Positions 52,229-62,241 of a stretch of 64,000 nt of DNA are shown here, one piece after another. The notes below the pieces were generated by a model. That model did not search any database. It saw only the letters and a list, made by a program, of their open reading frames with translations, and was not told the DNA's origin. Position 1 is the first letter of the stretch. Each line of letters begins with the position of its first letter. The DNA comes from Silvimonas terrae (GTDB lineage Bacteria; Pseudomonadota; Gammaproteobacteria; Burkholderiales; Chitinibacteraceae): assembly GCF_014202765.1 (NCBI RefSeq), contig NZ_JACHHN010000002.1, positions 496,001-560,000 on the forward strand, read 5' to 3'. A program made the position numbers and the translations under genes.

Positions 52229-54232
52229 CTAGTTGATTTTGACGATGCCGCCCTTGAGGGTCAGCATGCCGCCGCCATCCACAGTCTGCTCGGCGCCGCC
52301 TTTGTTGGTCAGGCTGACGCCGGCATCATTGGTCATGGTGGTGCCGGCCCTGTTGGTCAGCGAGGTGCCCGCCTGATTTTCCAGTGATGTACCGGCTTTG
52401 CTGGACATGGATGTGCCCGCCTGCAAACTCAGCGCGGCGTCACTCTTGCCACTGAACGCACCCGTACTCTCGATACTGAGTGTGCCGCTGACCTTGATAG
52501 TGAGGTTGCCATCGACCGTCAGCGTGTAGTTGCCGGTGACGGTCTGGGCCAGATTGCCGCCGACCGTGCGTGTCTCGTCGCCGCCGGCCTTGACCGTGCG
52601 GTTGGCCTTGATATCCACGGTTTCATTGCCGGTCGACACCGTCAGACTGCGGTTGCCCTTTTGTACGGTGACGCTGTCATCGGCCTCCTGGATGGTATGC
52701 GTACGGGCGTTCTTGACCGTGCGGGTTTCGTCATGGCCAATGGTGTGCGTGGCATCGTTCAACACATTCACCTTCAAGTCTTTCTGCGCCTGCATAAAGA
52801 CTTCTTCGCTGTCTTTTTTGTCTTCAAAGCGCAGCTCATTAAACCCGCCGCCGCCTTTGGATGAATTGGTCTTGATGCCCGATTGCGTCTGATTGGCCGG
52901 CAAAGCGTATGGCAGGGCGTTATCCCCGTTGTAAACACAACCGGTGACCAGGGGGCGGTCCGGGTCGCCGTCGATAAAGGTAACGATCACCTCTTGCCCA
53001 ATGCGCGGAATGAACTGGATACCAAAACCCTTGCCGGTCCACGGCATGACCACGCGCACCCAGCACGAAGACTTCTCGTCATTGGCGCCATCCCGATCCC
53101 ACGGAAACTGGATCTTGATGCGGCCATATTCGTCGGTCCAGATTTCTTCCCCCGCCTTGCCGACCACTACCGCTGTTTGCGGATGCATGCGCGGTTTGGG
53201 TGTGACGCGGGCAGGGCGGTAGGGGGTTGCCTTGGGCATGGCTTCGAAGCGATTACGGTAGTGGTCATGGCTCGCCTCATGCATCACCGAGGTCACTACC
53301 CAATCCATATTGAGCGCATCGTCATCATGCCCGGTCAGGGTGAACCAATGACCCGGCACCAGCCAGCGGCAATCGCTCTCGCCAATCAGGCGTTTTTCCT
53401 GGCTGCGCAGGCCATCAATGCGCTGTTTGGTCAGTGTGTCCCCGGTGGCTTTGACCACATAACTGCCCGGATGCTCATACATGGCCGGCGCACTCGCCAC
53501 TGCCTGGGCTTGCGAGTACAGCGACGAGGTCGGCGTGGTGAACTGATAATCTGTCGCGCTATACGCACCGGTCACCGCCTGAATGGCGTACTGCGCCGAG
53601 CGGATGCCATGCAACTCCCGTACGCCGATTTCCTGCCCCATATACGGCACCTTGGGGCCGTTTGGGATCTGCGGAAATGCCTCGTTGTTATCCGCCAGCA
53701 CCAGCGTGTGCTTGCCGTCTTCATGCGTGAAAAAATAGAAGATGCCGTCTTCTTCCATCAAGCGGCAGACAAAGGCGAAATCGGTCTCGCCGTATTGCAC
53801 GCAATACTCACGCGGTGTGTAACTGCCGGTCAGGCTAAATTGGTAATCCGAGAAACCATTACCCTGAAATACAGCGGTGAGGATATCTTGCGTTTTCTGG
53901 TTCTGGAAAATGCGGTTATTGCTGGCCAGCGTCAGCCACCACAACCACGGGCGCAGGGTGAGTTGGTAGTGGTTGGCGGTGGCGTCGGTGGGGAGCTGGC
54001 GGATTTCAGCGACGAGTGCGCCGAAGGGGCGAGTCTGGGCATCATTTTGCAGTTTCAGCGTGACAGGTTTGGCAATCGCATCCGCCGAGGCTTGCGTGAC
54101 TTCAGCCAGACCACTCAACGCAATTGCATTTACTGCCTGAATTTCCTCCCGCCCTGTCACTGATGCGGCCACCAGGCCCGCCAATGCGGGGGCCGAAAGC
54201 ACCAGACTGGTTCCGAGATCATCAAATTTCAT
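52229..54232 (-). CDS. vgrG: Type VI secretion system tip protein VgrG (second copy)
   Basis: A 667-residue spike protein. The gp27-like part (residues about 1-330) includes YGETDFAFVCRLMEEDGIFYFFTHEDGKHTLVLAD. The gp5-like OB part has DEYGRIKIQFPWDRDGANDEKSSCWVRV and IGQEVIVTFIDGDPDRPLVTGCVYNG. The C-terminal needle is a beta-helix of TVKNARTHTI/TVTGNYTLTVDGNLTI repeats ending in a Gly/Ser/Thr-rich AGTSL-type series. It has no extended effector domain. It lies downstream of clpV and three unrecognised genes, and upstream of a YwqK-type gene 14 bases away. It differs in length and tail from the first VgrG, implying a different cargo. Confidence 0.95.
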   Translation of the reverse strand: MKFDDLGTSLVLSAPALAGLVAASVTGREEIQAVNAIALSGLAEVTQASADAIAKPVTLKLQNDAQTRPFGALVAEIRQLPTDATANHYQLTLRPWLWWLTLASNNRIFQNQKTQDILTAVFQGNGFSDYQFSLTGSYTPREYCVQYGETDFAFVCRLMEEDGIFYFFTHEDGKHTLVLADNNEAFPQIPNGPKVPYMGQEIGVRELHGIRSAQYAIQAVTGAYSATDYQFTTPTSSLYSQAQAVASAPAMYEHPGSYVVKATGDTLTKQRIDGLRSQEKRLIGESDCRWLVPGHWFTLTGHDDDALNMDWVVTSVMHEASHDHYRNRFEAMPKATPYRPARVTPKPRMHPQTAVVVGKAGEEIWTDEYGRIKIQFPWDRDGANDEKSSCWVRVVMPWTGKGFGIQFIPRIGQEVIVTFIDGDPDRPLVTGCVYNGDNALPYALPANQTQSGIKTNSSKGGGGFNELRFEDKKDSEEVFMQAQKDLKVNVLNDATHTIGHDETRTVKNARTHTIQEADDSVTVQKGNRSLTVSTGNETVDIKANRTVKAGGDETRTVGGNLAQTVTGNYTLTVDGNLTIKVSGTLSIESTGAFSGKSDAALSLQAGTSMSSKAGTSLENQAGTSLTNRAGTTMTNDAGVSLTNKGGAEQTVDGGGMLTLKGGIVKIN

Positions 54233-54295
54233 CTACTCTGGTCCTGCTGCAATAAGCGATATTTAACCGGGGATCTTACTGAATGCTTTTAGGCA

Positions 54296-54916
54296 TCAAC
54301 CGCTGAAATAAGATCGCTTGGGGTACGTAACCAGGTTAAGCCACATGGTATGAGTGGGTTGCAGATTGGCAATCAGGTAGTGTTGTTGATCCCACTCTCC
54401 CATACGCGCTTGCCATTGCGCCGGATACTCCTGCGCCGGGCAGGCAATATCCGCCCAGGCATCACAAATCACCGCTTGCTCGCTCCAGTTCGCAAAATTG
54501 TCGGGGAATTTTCCTTCGGCATCAGTAATTTGCCCCAGTGTCATGAAAATATGATCGCGCTTGGGCGTGCCCGGAGGCCCATCTGGATAGTACGCTGGCT
54601 CATAAAAGAACAAGCCTTGCTGGTTTAGATACCAGGCCACCGCACAGGTCATTTCAAGGCAGTTACCGATGCCTTCTCCCAACACGTACTCGCCATACCT
54701 GACCAGATCCAGTGCATTGCAATGACCCAGCACTGGATGCAATTTGCTTTTTTTAATCGCCTCCAGTCGTTGCCTGGACGCTTGCCGAGCCAGTGACAAT
54801 TCATTTTGCTCATCAAGTGAAATACCCAGCCGGTCACCAGGAATCACGCGATTGTTGCACTGAATTCTGGCTCTGACGTAGTCCTTGGCGGCTATTGCGC
54901 TGGCAAGTCGGCTCAT
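54296..54916 (-). CDS. Candidate T6SS cargo protein with Cys-His-Asp triad
   Basis: A 206-residue protein I cannot name. A conserved-looking catalytic pattern is visible: GIGNCLEMTCAVAWYL (Cys86), KRDHIFMTLGQ (His122) and QAVICDAWAD (Asp152). The G-N-C...D-H-x-F...C/V-D-x-W order matches papain-like, transglutaminase-like and Pasteurella-toxin/SseI-type deamidase folds. No signal peptide or membrane helix is seen. It lies just upstream of vgrG and after two more orphan genes, so it is a candidate effector of that VgrG. The start at 54916 was chosen by codon periodicity and the position after the previous gene; the ribosome binding site is weak. Enzyme activity is inference. Confidence 0.65.
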   Translation of the reverse strand: MSRLASAIAAKDYVRARIQCNNRVIPGDRLGISLDEQNELSLARQASRQRLEAIKKSKLHPVLGHCNALDLVRYGEYVLGEGIGNCLEMTCAVAWYLNQQGLFFYEPAYYPDGPPGTPKRDHIFMTLGQITDAEGKFPDNFANWSEQAVICDAWADIACPAQEYPAQWQARMGEWDQQHYLIANLQPTHTMWLNLVTYPKRSYFSG

Positions 54917-54959
54917 TGGTTTTATCCCGGGTTGCGAGTGGTTTTGCAGGTCATGCCGC

Positions 54960-55721
54960 TTAGTACCGCCCCAAAGCAAGGTCAGGTTGGCTGTTATAGC
55001 AAATGTTGCCGTTAAACATGCGTACCAACAATTGGCCACCAGCATTGTTGGTGCTATGCCCCAGCGTGGGCAGGTCAACACCCCCGATCTGTTGCAACTG
55101 GCCATCCCACTGCGTGAGGTGAGTTTCATAGGTGGACAAGGTAAACCCGGTAACCTGATGCTTGAAATTCCGGATATGGCCGCCCAGCAAGGATTGCGAA
55201 TGTGGCAGCCACCCTCCGGCCAGGTCGTAAATCTGCCCACCTTGGTGCAGATTGAAAAAATCCTGGTCTATCAAAATAACAGAAAGGGTCAGATTGCTTT
55301 TCAAGCAATGACTCACCACATCCTCCGGGCATTGCTGGCGCTGCGCCTCAGCCAGCCCTTTGTTGCCATTGATATGACTACCGGTACTGATCAGCACAAA
55401 GTGATTGGGCCGAGGGTGGTTTATCAGATGCTTCAGGCGCGCCTCCAGCAATGTCATCACATCTGGATTTACGCGAGGGACGAACACTGCACTGACCTTC
55501 AACTCATACACACGATCCGGCAGCACGGCATCGTGATCTGCCAATGGCTTATGACTTATCTTTTCAATCAGCAAAAATGACAGCGCCGGATCAGCCTCGG
55601 CTCGCGCAAGGATGACGGGGCGCGCGAGCGCCCAGGTGATCTGGTGCCCCTCCAGATTTACGGTCTTGCTTTTGCCCATATAGATTACAAAAATCTGCAC
55701 GCCATGCTCCCTGAAATTCAC
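54960..55721 (-). CDS. Hypothetical protein in the T6SS cargo island
   Basis: A 253-residue protein with no recognisable family, signal peptide or membrane helix. The N-terminal half is a likely alpha/beta region (VILARAEADPALSFLLIEK, VYELKVSAVFVPRVN, NHFVLISTGSHINGN, TLSVILIDQDFFNL). The C-terminal half is Gly/Asn-rich with GGQIYDLAGGW and GNICYNSQPDL. It begins at GTG 55721, overlapping the upstream gene's stop by 4 bases. The pair is therefore translationally coupled. By position it could be the immunity partner or chaperone of either neighbour, or a third cargo; nothing in the sequence decides this. Confidence 0.6.
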   Translation of the reverse strand: MNFREHGVQIFVIYMGKSKTVNLEGHQITWALARPVILARAEADPALSFLLIEKISHKPLADHDAVLPDRVYELKVSAVFVPRVNPDVMTLLEARLKHLINHPRPNHFVLISTGSHINGNKGLAEAQRQQCPEDVVSHCLKSNLTLSVILIDQDFFNLHQGGQIYDLAGGWLPHSQSLLGGHIRNFKHQVTGFTLSTYETHLTQWDGQLQQIGGVDLPTLGHSTNNAGGQLLVRMFNGNICYNSQPDLALGRY

Positions 55722-56461
55722 GCCGTTCGGTAACTTGAGTAGGGCAAAAACTCAGACCAGGGCGTCCACTGCATAAGCTGGACCGTAAACGCCCCGCCTA
55801 TTGTCTGGGAGTCCTGCAAAAAGAACTGGAAGGTGCCGTTTTGCGCAATGCCAATGATCTGGAAGTTATGACCAAGCGTGGTGATATAAACCGAGTGCAC
55901 AAGGATATACGCAAGAGGACTCAACCCGGCGCCGGACTGCTCCACGATGTGGGTAAATTCAGGTCGAAGCCAGGCGTTCTTTTGCAGGGCACGGGTGCGA
56001 CTGTATTTGTTCAGAAACTGCCCAAGCCAGTTAAATGTGGCATCTGCATGGGGTTGCAGGTGGATCATCGAGAACTGGCCGCCACCCCAATCCAGAATCA
56101 AGACCGAACAGCCACTCTGGCGAGTGGTAACCCAAATACGATTAGTGCCTATGGTCACTTGGGCCGTCGGGTTAAGTCGATGTGGTGCGAGATTGATATG
56201 CGCCCGCTTGGGGGTCGATAACCCGGCTACATTAATGAGAGTGCCAGGCAAGATACCGGCCGCGGGGAAAAGGGTGGCCGCGTTGGCATTATCTCCAATA
56301 TTGATGCGATTGCCATGCGCTGCAAAACACAACGATCCGGACTTGGTGTCGTTACCCACCAGATTGCCGACCGACAAGTAATGCGCGGCCAGCACGGCAG
56401 CCGGATTGCGGCACAAGTCGGTAAGTACATTAAAGGAGTTGATGCGCTGCAAGACGGTCAT
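55718..56461 (-). CDS. Candidate deamidase-type T6SS cargo protein
   Basis: A 247-residue protein of unknown family. Near the middle it reads RQSGCSVLILDW (Cys118) and then QFSMIHLQP (His134), a spacing of 16. CNF1 and BLF1-type toxins, which deamidate glutamine in host proteins, use the same S-G-C...H arrangement with 12-15 residue spacing. The rest is beta-rich (VTIGTNRIWVTTR, SVYITTLGHNFQIIGIA). No signal peptide or membrane helix is present. It follows clpV by 15 bases and overlaps the next gene by 4. The deamidase reading rests on one motif and is inference; the gene itself is well supported by spacing and codon use. Confidence 0.65.
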   Translation of the reverse strand: MTVLQRINSFNVLTDLCRNPAAVLAAHYLSVGNLVGNDTKSGSLCFAAHGNRINIGDNANAATLFPAAGILPGTLINVAGLSTPKRAHINLAPHRLNPTAQVTIGTNRIWVTTRQSGCSVLILDWGGGQFSMIHLQPHADATFNWLGQFLNKYSRTRALQKNAWLRPEFTHIVEQSGAGLSPLAYILVHSVYITTLGHNFQIIGIAQNGTFQFFLQDSQTIGGAFTVQLMQWTPWSEFLPYSSYRTA

Positions 56462-56476
56462 TGTGTCCTCATGAGC

Positions 56477-59032
56477 TTATTCCAGCGCCCATTCCGCCAA
56501 TTTCCCCGTCACTTCCGTCATCAACACATTCTCGATATCCCGCGCACCCGCCGCCGTGCATTTGGCCAACACGGCCCGCACAATTGCATCATCGAACTCA
56601 AACGTTTTGCCGGTGGCGGTCTGATAGCGTTCCCGCAGTTTTTCCAGCTTGGCGCGCACAATGCCTTCGCGGGTGGATTCATCCAGCGGACAGTAGGGCA
56701 CGACGGTCATGCGGGCCAGGAATGCGGGGCGGAAGGCTTGTAATAGCGTGTGATGCAACTGCTCGTTAAAGCGGGGCGTGCCGATCTGGCCGGCTGGCGC
56801 GTCCAGCAGCAACTCAGCCCCCACGTTGCTGGTCGCCAGCATGACGGTGTTTTTGAAATCCACCACCAGGCCAGTGCCGTCTTCCATGACACCTTTATCG
56901 AACACGTTGTAAAACGCTTCCAGCACGTCCGGGTGGGCTTTTTCGATTTCATCCAGCAGCACCACGGAATACGGTTTGCGCCGCACGGCTTCAGTCAGCA
57001 CGCCACCACTGCCGTAGCCCACATAGCCGGGCGGGGCGCCTTTAAGCTGGCTGACGGTGTGGGCTTCCTGGTATTCGGAAAGGTTGATGCTGATCAGGTT
57101 ACGCTCGCCGCCGTAGAGCGCATCCGCGAGGGCATAAGCGGTTTCGGTTTTGCCCACGCCAGTGGGTCCGACCAGCAAAAACACGCCCACCGGTTTTTGC
57201 GGGTCAGTCAGCCCGGCGCGGTAGGCTTGCAGCCGTTGCGCGATGGTGTTCAAGGCGACGTCTTGCCCCATGACCCGTTGCGTCATGCGCTGGGCGACCG
57301 TGCGCACGGCGTAGGCTTCATCGGCCAGCATTTTGCCGACCGGAATACCGGTCCAACCCGAAATCACGGCAGCAACCGCTTTTTTATCGACTTGCTCCGG
57401 CACCATCGGATCGTCCTGACGGATCGCGTCCAGACCGGCTTCCAGGCGGGAGAGTTCGGCAGCGAGTTGATCGATCCGGGCATCCAGCGCCGGGTCAGGC
57501 TGACCGGAAGACGGTTCCAGTGCCAGCAATTGCCGACGCACGTCCAGCAACTGGCGGACGGCTTCGCGCTCCTCGTTCCAGCGGATTTCCAGATCACGAA
57601 TCGCGCCCATATTGGCGGCGGTGTCGGTTTCCAGCGTGGATATCCGGGCGGCGTGATCCAGCCCGGTGGTTTGTTCGCGGCGCAGACGGGCCAGCTCTTC
57701 CTGGGCGTTGGTTTGTTGGTGGCGCAGGTTTTCCAGTTGCGGTGGCACGTCGTGCTGGCCCAGCGCCACGCGGGCGCAGGCGGTATCGAGCACGCTGATG
57801 GCTTTGTCAGGCAACTGGCGGCCGCTGATGTAGCGGTGACTGAGTTTCACGGCGTCGAGGATGGCCGCATCCAGCACGAGCACGCCGTGGTGCTGCTCCA
57901 GCTTGGCGGCCACGCCGCGCAACATGTTCACTGCCGTGGCTTCGTCGGGTTCTTCCACCTGCACCAGTTGAAAACGCCGCGCCAGCGCCGGGTCTTTTTC
58001 AAAGTACTTTTTGTATTCCAGCCAGGTGGTGGCCGCCACGGTGCGCAATTCGCCGCGAGCCAGGGCGGGCTTGAGCAGGTTGGCGGCATCGTTCTGACCC
58101 TCTGCCGCGCCGGCCCCGATCATGGTGTGGGCTTCATCGATAAACAAAATCACCGGTTGTTCGGCGTTGCGCACGCCGTCAATCACGCCTTTCAGGCGCG
58201 CTTCAAACTCGCCTTTGACGCCGGCGCCGGCTTGCAACAAACCCAGGTCCAGCACGCGCAGGGCAACATTTTGCAAGGGTGGCGGCACTTCACCAGCGGC
58301 GATGCGCAGGGCAAGACCCTCCACCACGGCGGTTTTGCCGACACCGGGCGCACCCACCAGGATGGGGTTGTTCTGGCGGCGGCGCAGCAGAATGTCGATG
58401 ACCTGGCGGATTTCGTTGTCGCGACCAATGATGGGGTCAATCTTGCCGGCGCGGGCATCTGCCGTGAGGTCTTGGGTGTATTGGTCCAGCACGCCCGGTG
58501 CATCATCACCCGACTGGCTGCGCGCAGCGGGGGCGCGTTCGCTGGCAACCACCAGCGGGGCCTCGCAAGAGGCGGCGGTCCACTCTTGCAGATTGCTGCT
58601 CAATGCTTCTTGTGCCACCCGCAGCAAGGACGACGCGCCATTGAGCAACAGCGCCCGCAATTCCTCCCGCGAGACCAGGCACAACAGCAAGACGCCGGAG
58701 CGGATGCTGGCCTGGTTGTTCACGCTGGTATACACCACGGCGTCTTGCAGCAATGACACCGTGTGCGCAGAGAACGCCGGGGTACGGGTATTGCCACGCT
58801 TGAAGCGCTCGATGGCAGCGTTGATTTCGGCCGCCAGCGCATCCCGCTCCAGCCCGAAGCGGGGCAACAGCCAGGGCAGGTCGCCGTTGTCGATGTCCAG
58901 TAATTCCAGCAGCACATGTTCCACTTCAATGTAAAAGTGGCCGTGTTCCAGACAGCGCTGTGCCGCCCGTTCCATGGCGGTGCGGCACCAGGGATTAAGC
59001 CGGCCGATCAGCGCGCTCAGGTCCAGACTCAT
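56477..59032 (-). CDS. tssH: T6SS ATPase TssH (ClpV)
   Basis: The AAA+ ATPase that disassembles the contracted TssB-TssC sheath for reuse; 851 residues. The N-terminal Clp domain (residues about 1-150) begins [41 protein letters not shown]. The first AAA domain has [13 protein letters not shown] and [20 protein letters not shown] coiled-coil middle region follows, then the second AAA domain with [21 protein letters not shown] and [17 protein letters not shown] at 59032 overlaps the tssG stop by 4 bases, and the in-frame extension upstream is not part of the family. The protein is cytoplasmic. Confidence 0.97.
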   Translation of the reverse strand: MSLDLSALIGRLNPWCRTAMERAAQRCLEHGHFYIEVEHVLLELLDIDNGDLPWLLPRFGLERDALAAEINAAIERFKRGNTRTPAFSAHTVSLLQDAVVYTSVNNQASIRSGVLLLCLVSREELRALLLNGASSLLRVAQEALSSNLQEWTAASCEAPLVVASERAPAARSQSGDDAPGVLDQYTQDLTADARAGKIDPIIGRDNEIRQVIDILLRRRQNNPILVGAPGVGKTAVVEGLALRIAAGEVPPPLQNVALRVLDLGLLQAGAGVKGEFEARLKGVIDGVRNAEQPVILFIDEAHTMIGAGAAEGQNDAANLLKPALARGELRTVAATTWLEYKKYFEKDPALARRFQLVQVEEPDEATAVNMLRGVAAKLEQHHGVLVLDAAILDAVKLSHRYISGRQLPDKAISVLDTACARVALGQHDVPPQLENLRHQQTNAQEELARLRREQTTGLDHAARISTLETDTAANMGAIRDLEIRWNEEREAVRQLLDVRRQLLALEPSSGQPDPALDARIDQLAAELSRLEAGLDAIRQDDPMVPEQVDKKAVAAVISGWTGIPVGKMLADEAYAVRTVAQRMTQRVMGQDVALNTIAQRLQAYRAGLTDPQKPVGVFLLVGPTGVGKTETAYALADALYGGERNLISINLSEYQEAHTVSQLKGAPPGYVGYGSGGVLTEAVRRKPYSVVLLDEIEKAHPDVLEAFYNVFDKGVMEDGTGLVVDFKNTVMLATSNVGAELLLDAPAGQIGTPRFNEQLHHTLLQAFRPAFLARMTVVPYCPLDESTREGIVRAKLEKLRERYQTATGKTFEFDDAIVRAVLAKCTAAGARDIENVLMTEVTGKLAEWALE

Positions 59033-60054
59033 GACAAGGTCTCCACGCCAGGCGCCAGGCGGCACTGCCGTTCGGGCGGGGTATCGGGCTGGCTTAGCCA
59101 GGTGGTCCAGCCCAGCCGGGCGTTGCTGCCCAGAATGGCGCGGGGCACTTCACTACCTTGCAAGCGCAAGTTGAGCCGGATACGCATGTCGATCCCGAAA
59201 TAAAACGTCGCCAGCGCCATCAACTCCTGGTGGCGGGCACCGCCCGGCAAAAAGGTCTGAAAGTATTCAAAGGTCATCGGACCCAGCGTCAGTTGCAGGC
59301 CGGCTTGTTCGTCCCACACTTTGCTGCCGGCCAAGGCACCGCGTCCCAGCCGGTTATTGCTGGCACCACGCCCCAGCCGCGTTAGCGCGGTGGGCGGCAA
59401 TTCGCTCCAGCCGCCATCAAACTGGGTAACGCGAATGGACATGCCAAATTGCCCGCGCACCAGCATCTGAAAACCGCTGACAGAGCGCCGCCGGTTAGAG
59501 AGGATGGTGGTACGGGCCAACAGCGCCGCATCCGCCACCGCTTGCCGGTCATGCAAAGAGGTCGGCAACAAACCGGTCAGCGCGCGCAGAACGGGGAACA
59601 CCGGGCTGGTCGCCGGGCGGGAGAACGGCGCGGCGATGCGGTATTTGCATTCCACCCGGTTCAACTGGCCCAACAAACGCTGGTGAAACAGGTTGAGAAA
59701 CGCCACCGGCGTATCGTCTTTGCGCATGCGCCGCGCTTGCAGCCACTCTTGCCAGGCATAAGGCAACGGGCCATCCGGCCCACCCAGGCCAAACAGGTTG
59801 ACCTGCAAACGCGGTTGCGTCTGACCGGGCACGGGCGCCTGCAATGGGCCAAGGGCGCTGACGGCAAAGACCGGGGAGAGCGGGCCGGTCAAGCGCACGG
59901 TTTCCTTGCGCGGGTCGACCCCATGCCCCGGCGGCGTGGTGTCCGGGTGCAGCAACTGGAGCACCGACAGCGCCTGCCCGAATTCAAAGGCATGCGTCTG
60001 GCTGTAGAGCCGTGCGGCTACAGAATCAGCGGGTCGCCGACCAGAGGTTGCCAT
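59029..60054 (-). CDS. tssG: T6SS baseplate subunit TssG
   Basis: A wedge component of the T6SS baseplate, 341 residues. The N-terminal LYSQTHAFEFGQALSVLQLLHPD and the central GPLSPVFAVSALGPLQAP and FLNLFHQRLLGQ segments match the family. TssG works with TssF and TssE to form baseplate wedges that dock sheath and VgrG. It starts inside the 3' end of tssF (37-base overlap) and ends overlapping tssH by 4 bases. Confidence 0.95.
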   Translation of the reverse strand: MATSGRRPADSVAARLYSQTHAFEFGQALSVLQLLHPDTTPPGHGVDPRKETVRLTGPLSPVFAVSALGPLQAPVPGQTQPRLQVNLFGLGGPDGPLPYAWQEWLQARRMRKDDTPVAFLNLFHQRLLGQLNRVECKYRIAAPFSRPATSPVFPVLRALTGLLPTSLHDRQAVADAALLARTTILSNRRRSVSGFQMLVRGQFGMSIRVTQFDGGWSELPPTALTRLGRGASNNRLGRGALAGSKVWDEQAGLQLTLGPMTFEYFQTFLPGGARHQELMALATFYFGIDMRIRLNLRLQGSEVPRAILGSNARLGWTTWLSQPDTPPERQCRLAPGVETLS

Positions 60055-61811
60055 GTCTTGATTTCTCTATCCTGTTCCACCAGTACCGTCCGCACAAAGC
60101 GGTTGACGCTGGCGTATTGCGATAAGAAGTGGGCCAGCACACCAGAGAACAGTACGCGGCTGGCCCCGGCAAAATGCTCGGCATCCAGGGTGACGCGCAC
60201 CTCCAGCCCATTGCGCCAGCCGCGCCAGGCCTGCCGCCCGACATGCGCCACCGCGCGCACGGTTTCCAGGTGGGTTAACCCGGAAATCTGCCGCCGATTG
60301 GCCTGGGTGTCAGACAGGTTGTACAAGGCCAGCATTTCCCGCAGCGCTGCCAGCGGCTGGGCGTCTTCTACCAGCGATAAATGATTGAGCGACAAGTGCG
60401 ACACCAGCCGCCATTGCGAGCTGCCATCCAGATCGGCATCCAGCTGCGGGGAAGGGCGGTTCACCAGATTGACCTGCGCCACCGGGCCAGGCTGTTCAAA
60501 CGACAAGCGCGTGCCCGGCGCCAGCGTTTCGGCCAGATGCCGGTTGGTACACAGCAGGTCTGCGGTCAGGGATTGAGACTGTGGCAAGGTGGGATCGAAG
60601 CCGGCATCCACCCAGGTCAGCATCATGTCGCTGCCGTGCCGGGCGCTGCCAACACCTTGTACCCGGCGAGCGTGCCACCAGACGCCGTTGTCTTTCTGGG
60701 CATGGCTAAAGGCAAAGTACGCGGGCACCTGCATGGCGTTGTCGGCCGAACTCACCCGCACTTTGCGGATAGCATAGATTTCTACGCTGCGCTCCCTGTG
60801 ACTGTCCGCCACCACGCGGTATTCGCGGCGTGTGGCATCCGGGCGCAAGGGTTCTGAGGTGCGCGGGAATAAATTGACCACGGGCGCGCAGCCCAAAGCC
60901 AGATCCGAGGGTTGCAGGCTGATCCGGCTGGAGGGCGCGTTGTCAAAGGCAATGATCAGTTCGATTTGGCCGGTGGCGGCGGTGGGCACCTGCACAGGCA
61001 AATCAAACATGGCGAACTTGGCCGGACAGGCAAAGTACTCCAGCAGCAGTCGATAGGCTGGCAACACGCCATCTTCCAGCGGCAACAGGGCTTCGGTTTC
61101 GGTAAAGCCGGCCGCATGCGGCAAGGATTGGCCCATGCGGCGCGGGGACTCGCCCGGCAGGGCGACAAACATGGCCAGGCTGTGTGCACACAACAGGTCG
61201 TACAGCGCGGCGCTGGTCGTGGGTGATCCGGTCAGTTGTATGCGCAGGCTGTCCAGCGGCAAGGCATGCCACTGGTGGGGTGCCAGACAGTCAATCCGCA
61301 AGCGCAACGCGCTGCGCACATCACGCAAACCAGTCAGGGCCTGCGCTTCATCCGCAGGCAGCAACAGGGCATCACCCACCGTCAGCGGCCACACGGTAAC
61401 GGGTGCGGTGGTGCGAAAATGAATGGTGTCGCCTTGCGGCGTATTCACAAACAGTGGGGTATCCCGCGCCACCGTGTACCCCTCGGCCACATTGCCTTTG
61501 GTGGCATCCGGCAGAAACTGCGCAATCCCCACCGAGGGCATGGGGCGCACGGCGTAGGGGTAAAGCTGTTCCAGCAACGCGTCACTCAGTTGCGAGTAAC
61601 CGTCATCCAGTTGTCGTTGCAGGCGGGCGCTCAGAAACGCAAACCCTTCCAGCAAGCGCTCCACATGCGGGTCCGGGCTTTCATAGCCGGATAGTTCCAG
61701 CCGGTGGGCAATCTTGGGGTAGCGTTCGGCAAAATCAGCGCCAGCGTGGCGCAGCCAGGTGAGTTCGCGCTGATAGTAATCCAGCAGGCGCGGGTCGATG
61801 GAATCGCTCAT
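60018..61811 (-). CDS. tssF: T6SS baseplate subunit TssF
   Basis: The largest baseplate wedge protein, 597 residues, close to the usual ~590-620. The N-terminal LLDYYQRELTWLRHAGADFAERYPKIAHRLEL and LLEGFAFLSARLQRQLDDGYSQLSDALLEQLYPYAVRPMPS motifs are characteristic. It overlaps tssE by 4 bases upstream (ATGA) and tssG downstream, so all three are translated together. Confidence 0.96.
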   Translation of the reverse strand: MSDSIDPRLLDYYQRELTWLRHAGADFAERYPKIAHRLELSGYESPDPHVERLLEGFAFLSARLQRQLDDGYSQLSDALLEQLYPYAVRPMPSVGIAQFLPDATKGNVAEGYTVARDTPLFVNTPQGDTIHFRTTAPVTVWPLTVGDALLLPADEAQALTGLRDVRSALRLRIDCLAPHQWHALPLDSLRIQLTGSPTTSAALYDLLCAHSLAMFVALPGESPRRMGQSLPHAAGFTETEALLPLEDGVLPAYRLLLEYFACPAKFAMFDLPVQVPTAATGQIELIIAFDNAPSSRISLQPSDLALGCAPVVNLFPRTSEPLRPDATRREYRVVADSHRERSVEIYAIRKVRVSSADNAMQVPAYFAFSHAQKDNGVWWHARRVQGVGSARHGSDMMLTWVDAGFDPTLPQSQSLTADLLCTNRHLAETLAPGTRLSFEQPGPVAQVNLVNRPSPQLDADLDGSSQWRLVSHLSLNHLSLVEDAQPLAALREMLALYNLSDTQANRRQISGLTHLETVRAVAHVGRQAWRGWRNGLEVRVTLDAEHFAGASRVLFSGVLAHFLSQYASVNRFVRTVLVEQDREIKTWQPLVGDPLIL

Positions 61812-62233
61812 GCGGTGTCGCCCAGCAGGGTATCCATAAACAGAATGGGGGCGTCGTCGCTATCGCCGGCCAGCTTGCCACTCACCTGGATGCGCAGGCG
61901 CTGGGGCTCGGCATCGTCTCGCGCCAGGTGGACCTGGGGCGCCAGAATGCGGGGTTCAAAGCGGGCGATGACTTCGGCCATGCGCCGGGCAATGCGGCTG
62001 AAATCGCCAGCTTGCGTGGTGCTAAAGGCACTCCAGTCATCCACGCCGTAATCCAGAATGGACAAACCCTGCTTGCTCGTCAGCGTGGCACGACGTGTAT
62101 TGAGCAGGCGTGAGAGTTCGTCACGAATAGAAGCCGCCGCTGCGCCAGCGTCGTGCCAGCGCAGCGGCAGGGTCTCGGTGGACAGGTCTGGCTCGTCGTC
62201 GGCCAGCCTGTCCAGTAGCGGTACACGCAACAT
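61808..62233 (-). CDS. tssE: T6SS baseplate subunit TssE (gp25-like)
   Basis: A 141-residue baseplate wedge protein related to phage T4 gp25. RDELSRLLNTRRAT, GLSILDYGVDDWSAF and IARFEPRILAPQVHLAR are the family features. It is the sheath-initiator of the baseplate. It lies 8 bases after hcp and overlaps tssF by 4 bases. Confidence 0.94.
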   Translation of the reverse strand: MLRVPLLDRLADDEPDLSTETLPLRWHDAGAAAASIRDELSRLLNTRRATLTSKQGLSILDYGVDDWSAFSTTQAGDFSRIARRMAEVIARFEPRILAPQVHLARDDAEPQRLRIQVSGKLAGDSDDAPILFMDTLLGDTA

Positions 62234-62241
62234 GAAAAGAC

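Noticed and set aside
56750-58756. 668-codon open frame opposite tssH
   Set aside because: Antisense to clpV, which is intact and unambiguous.
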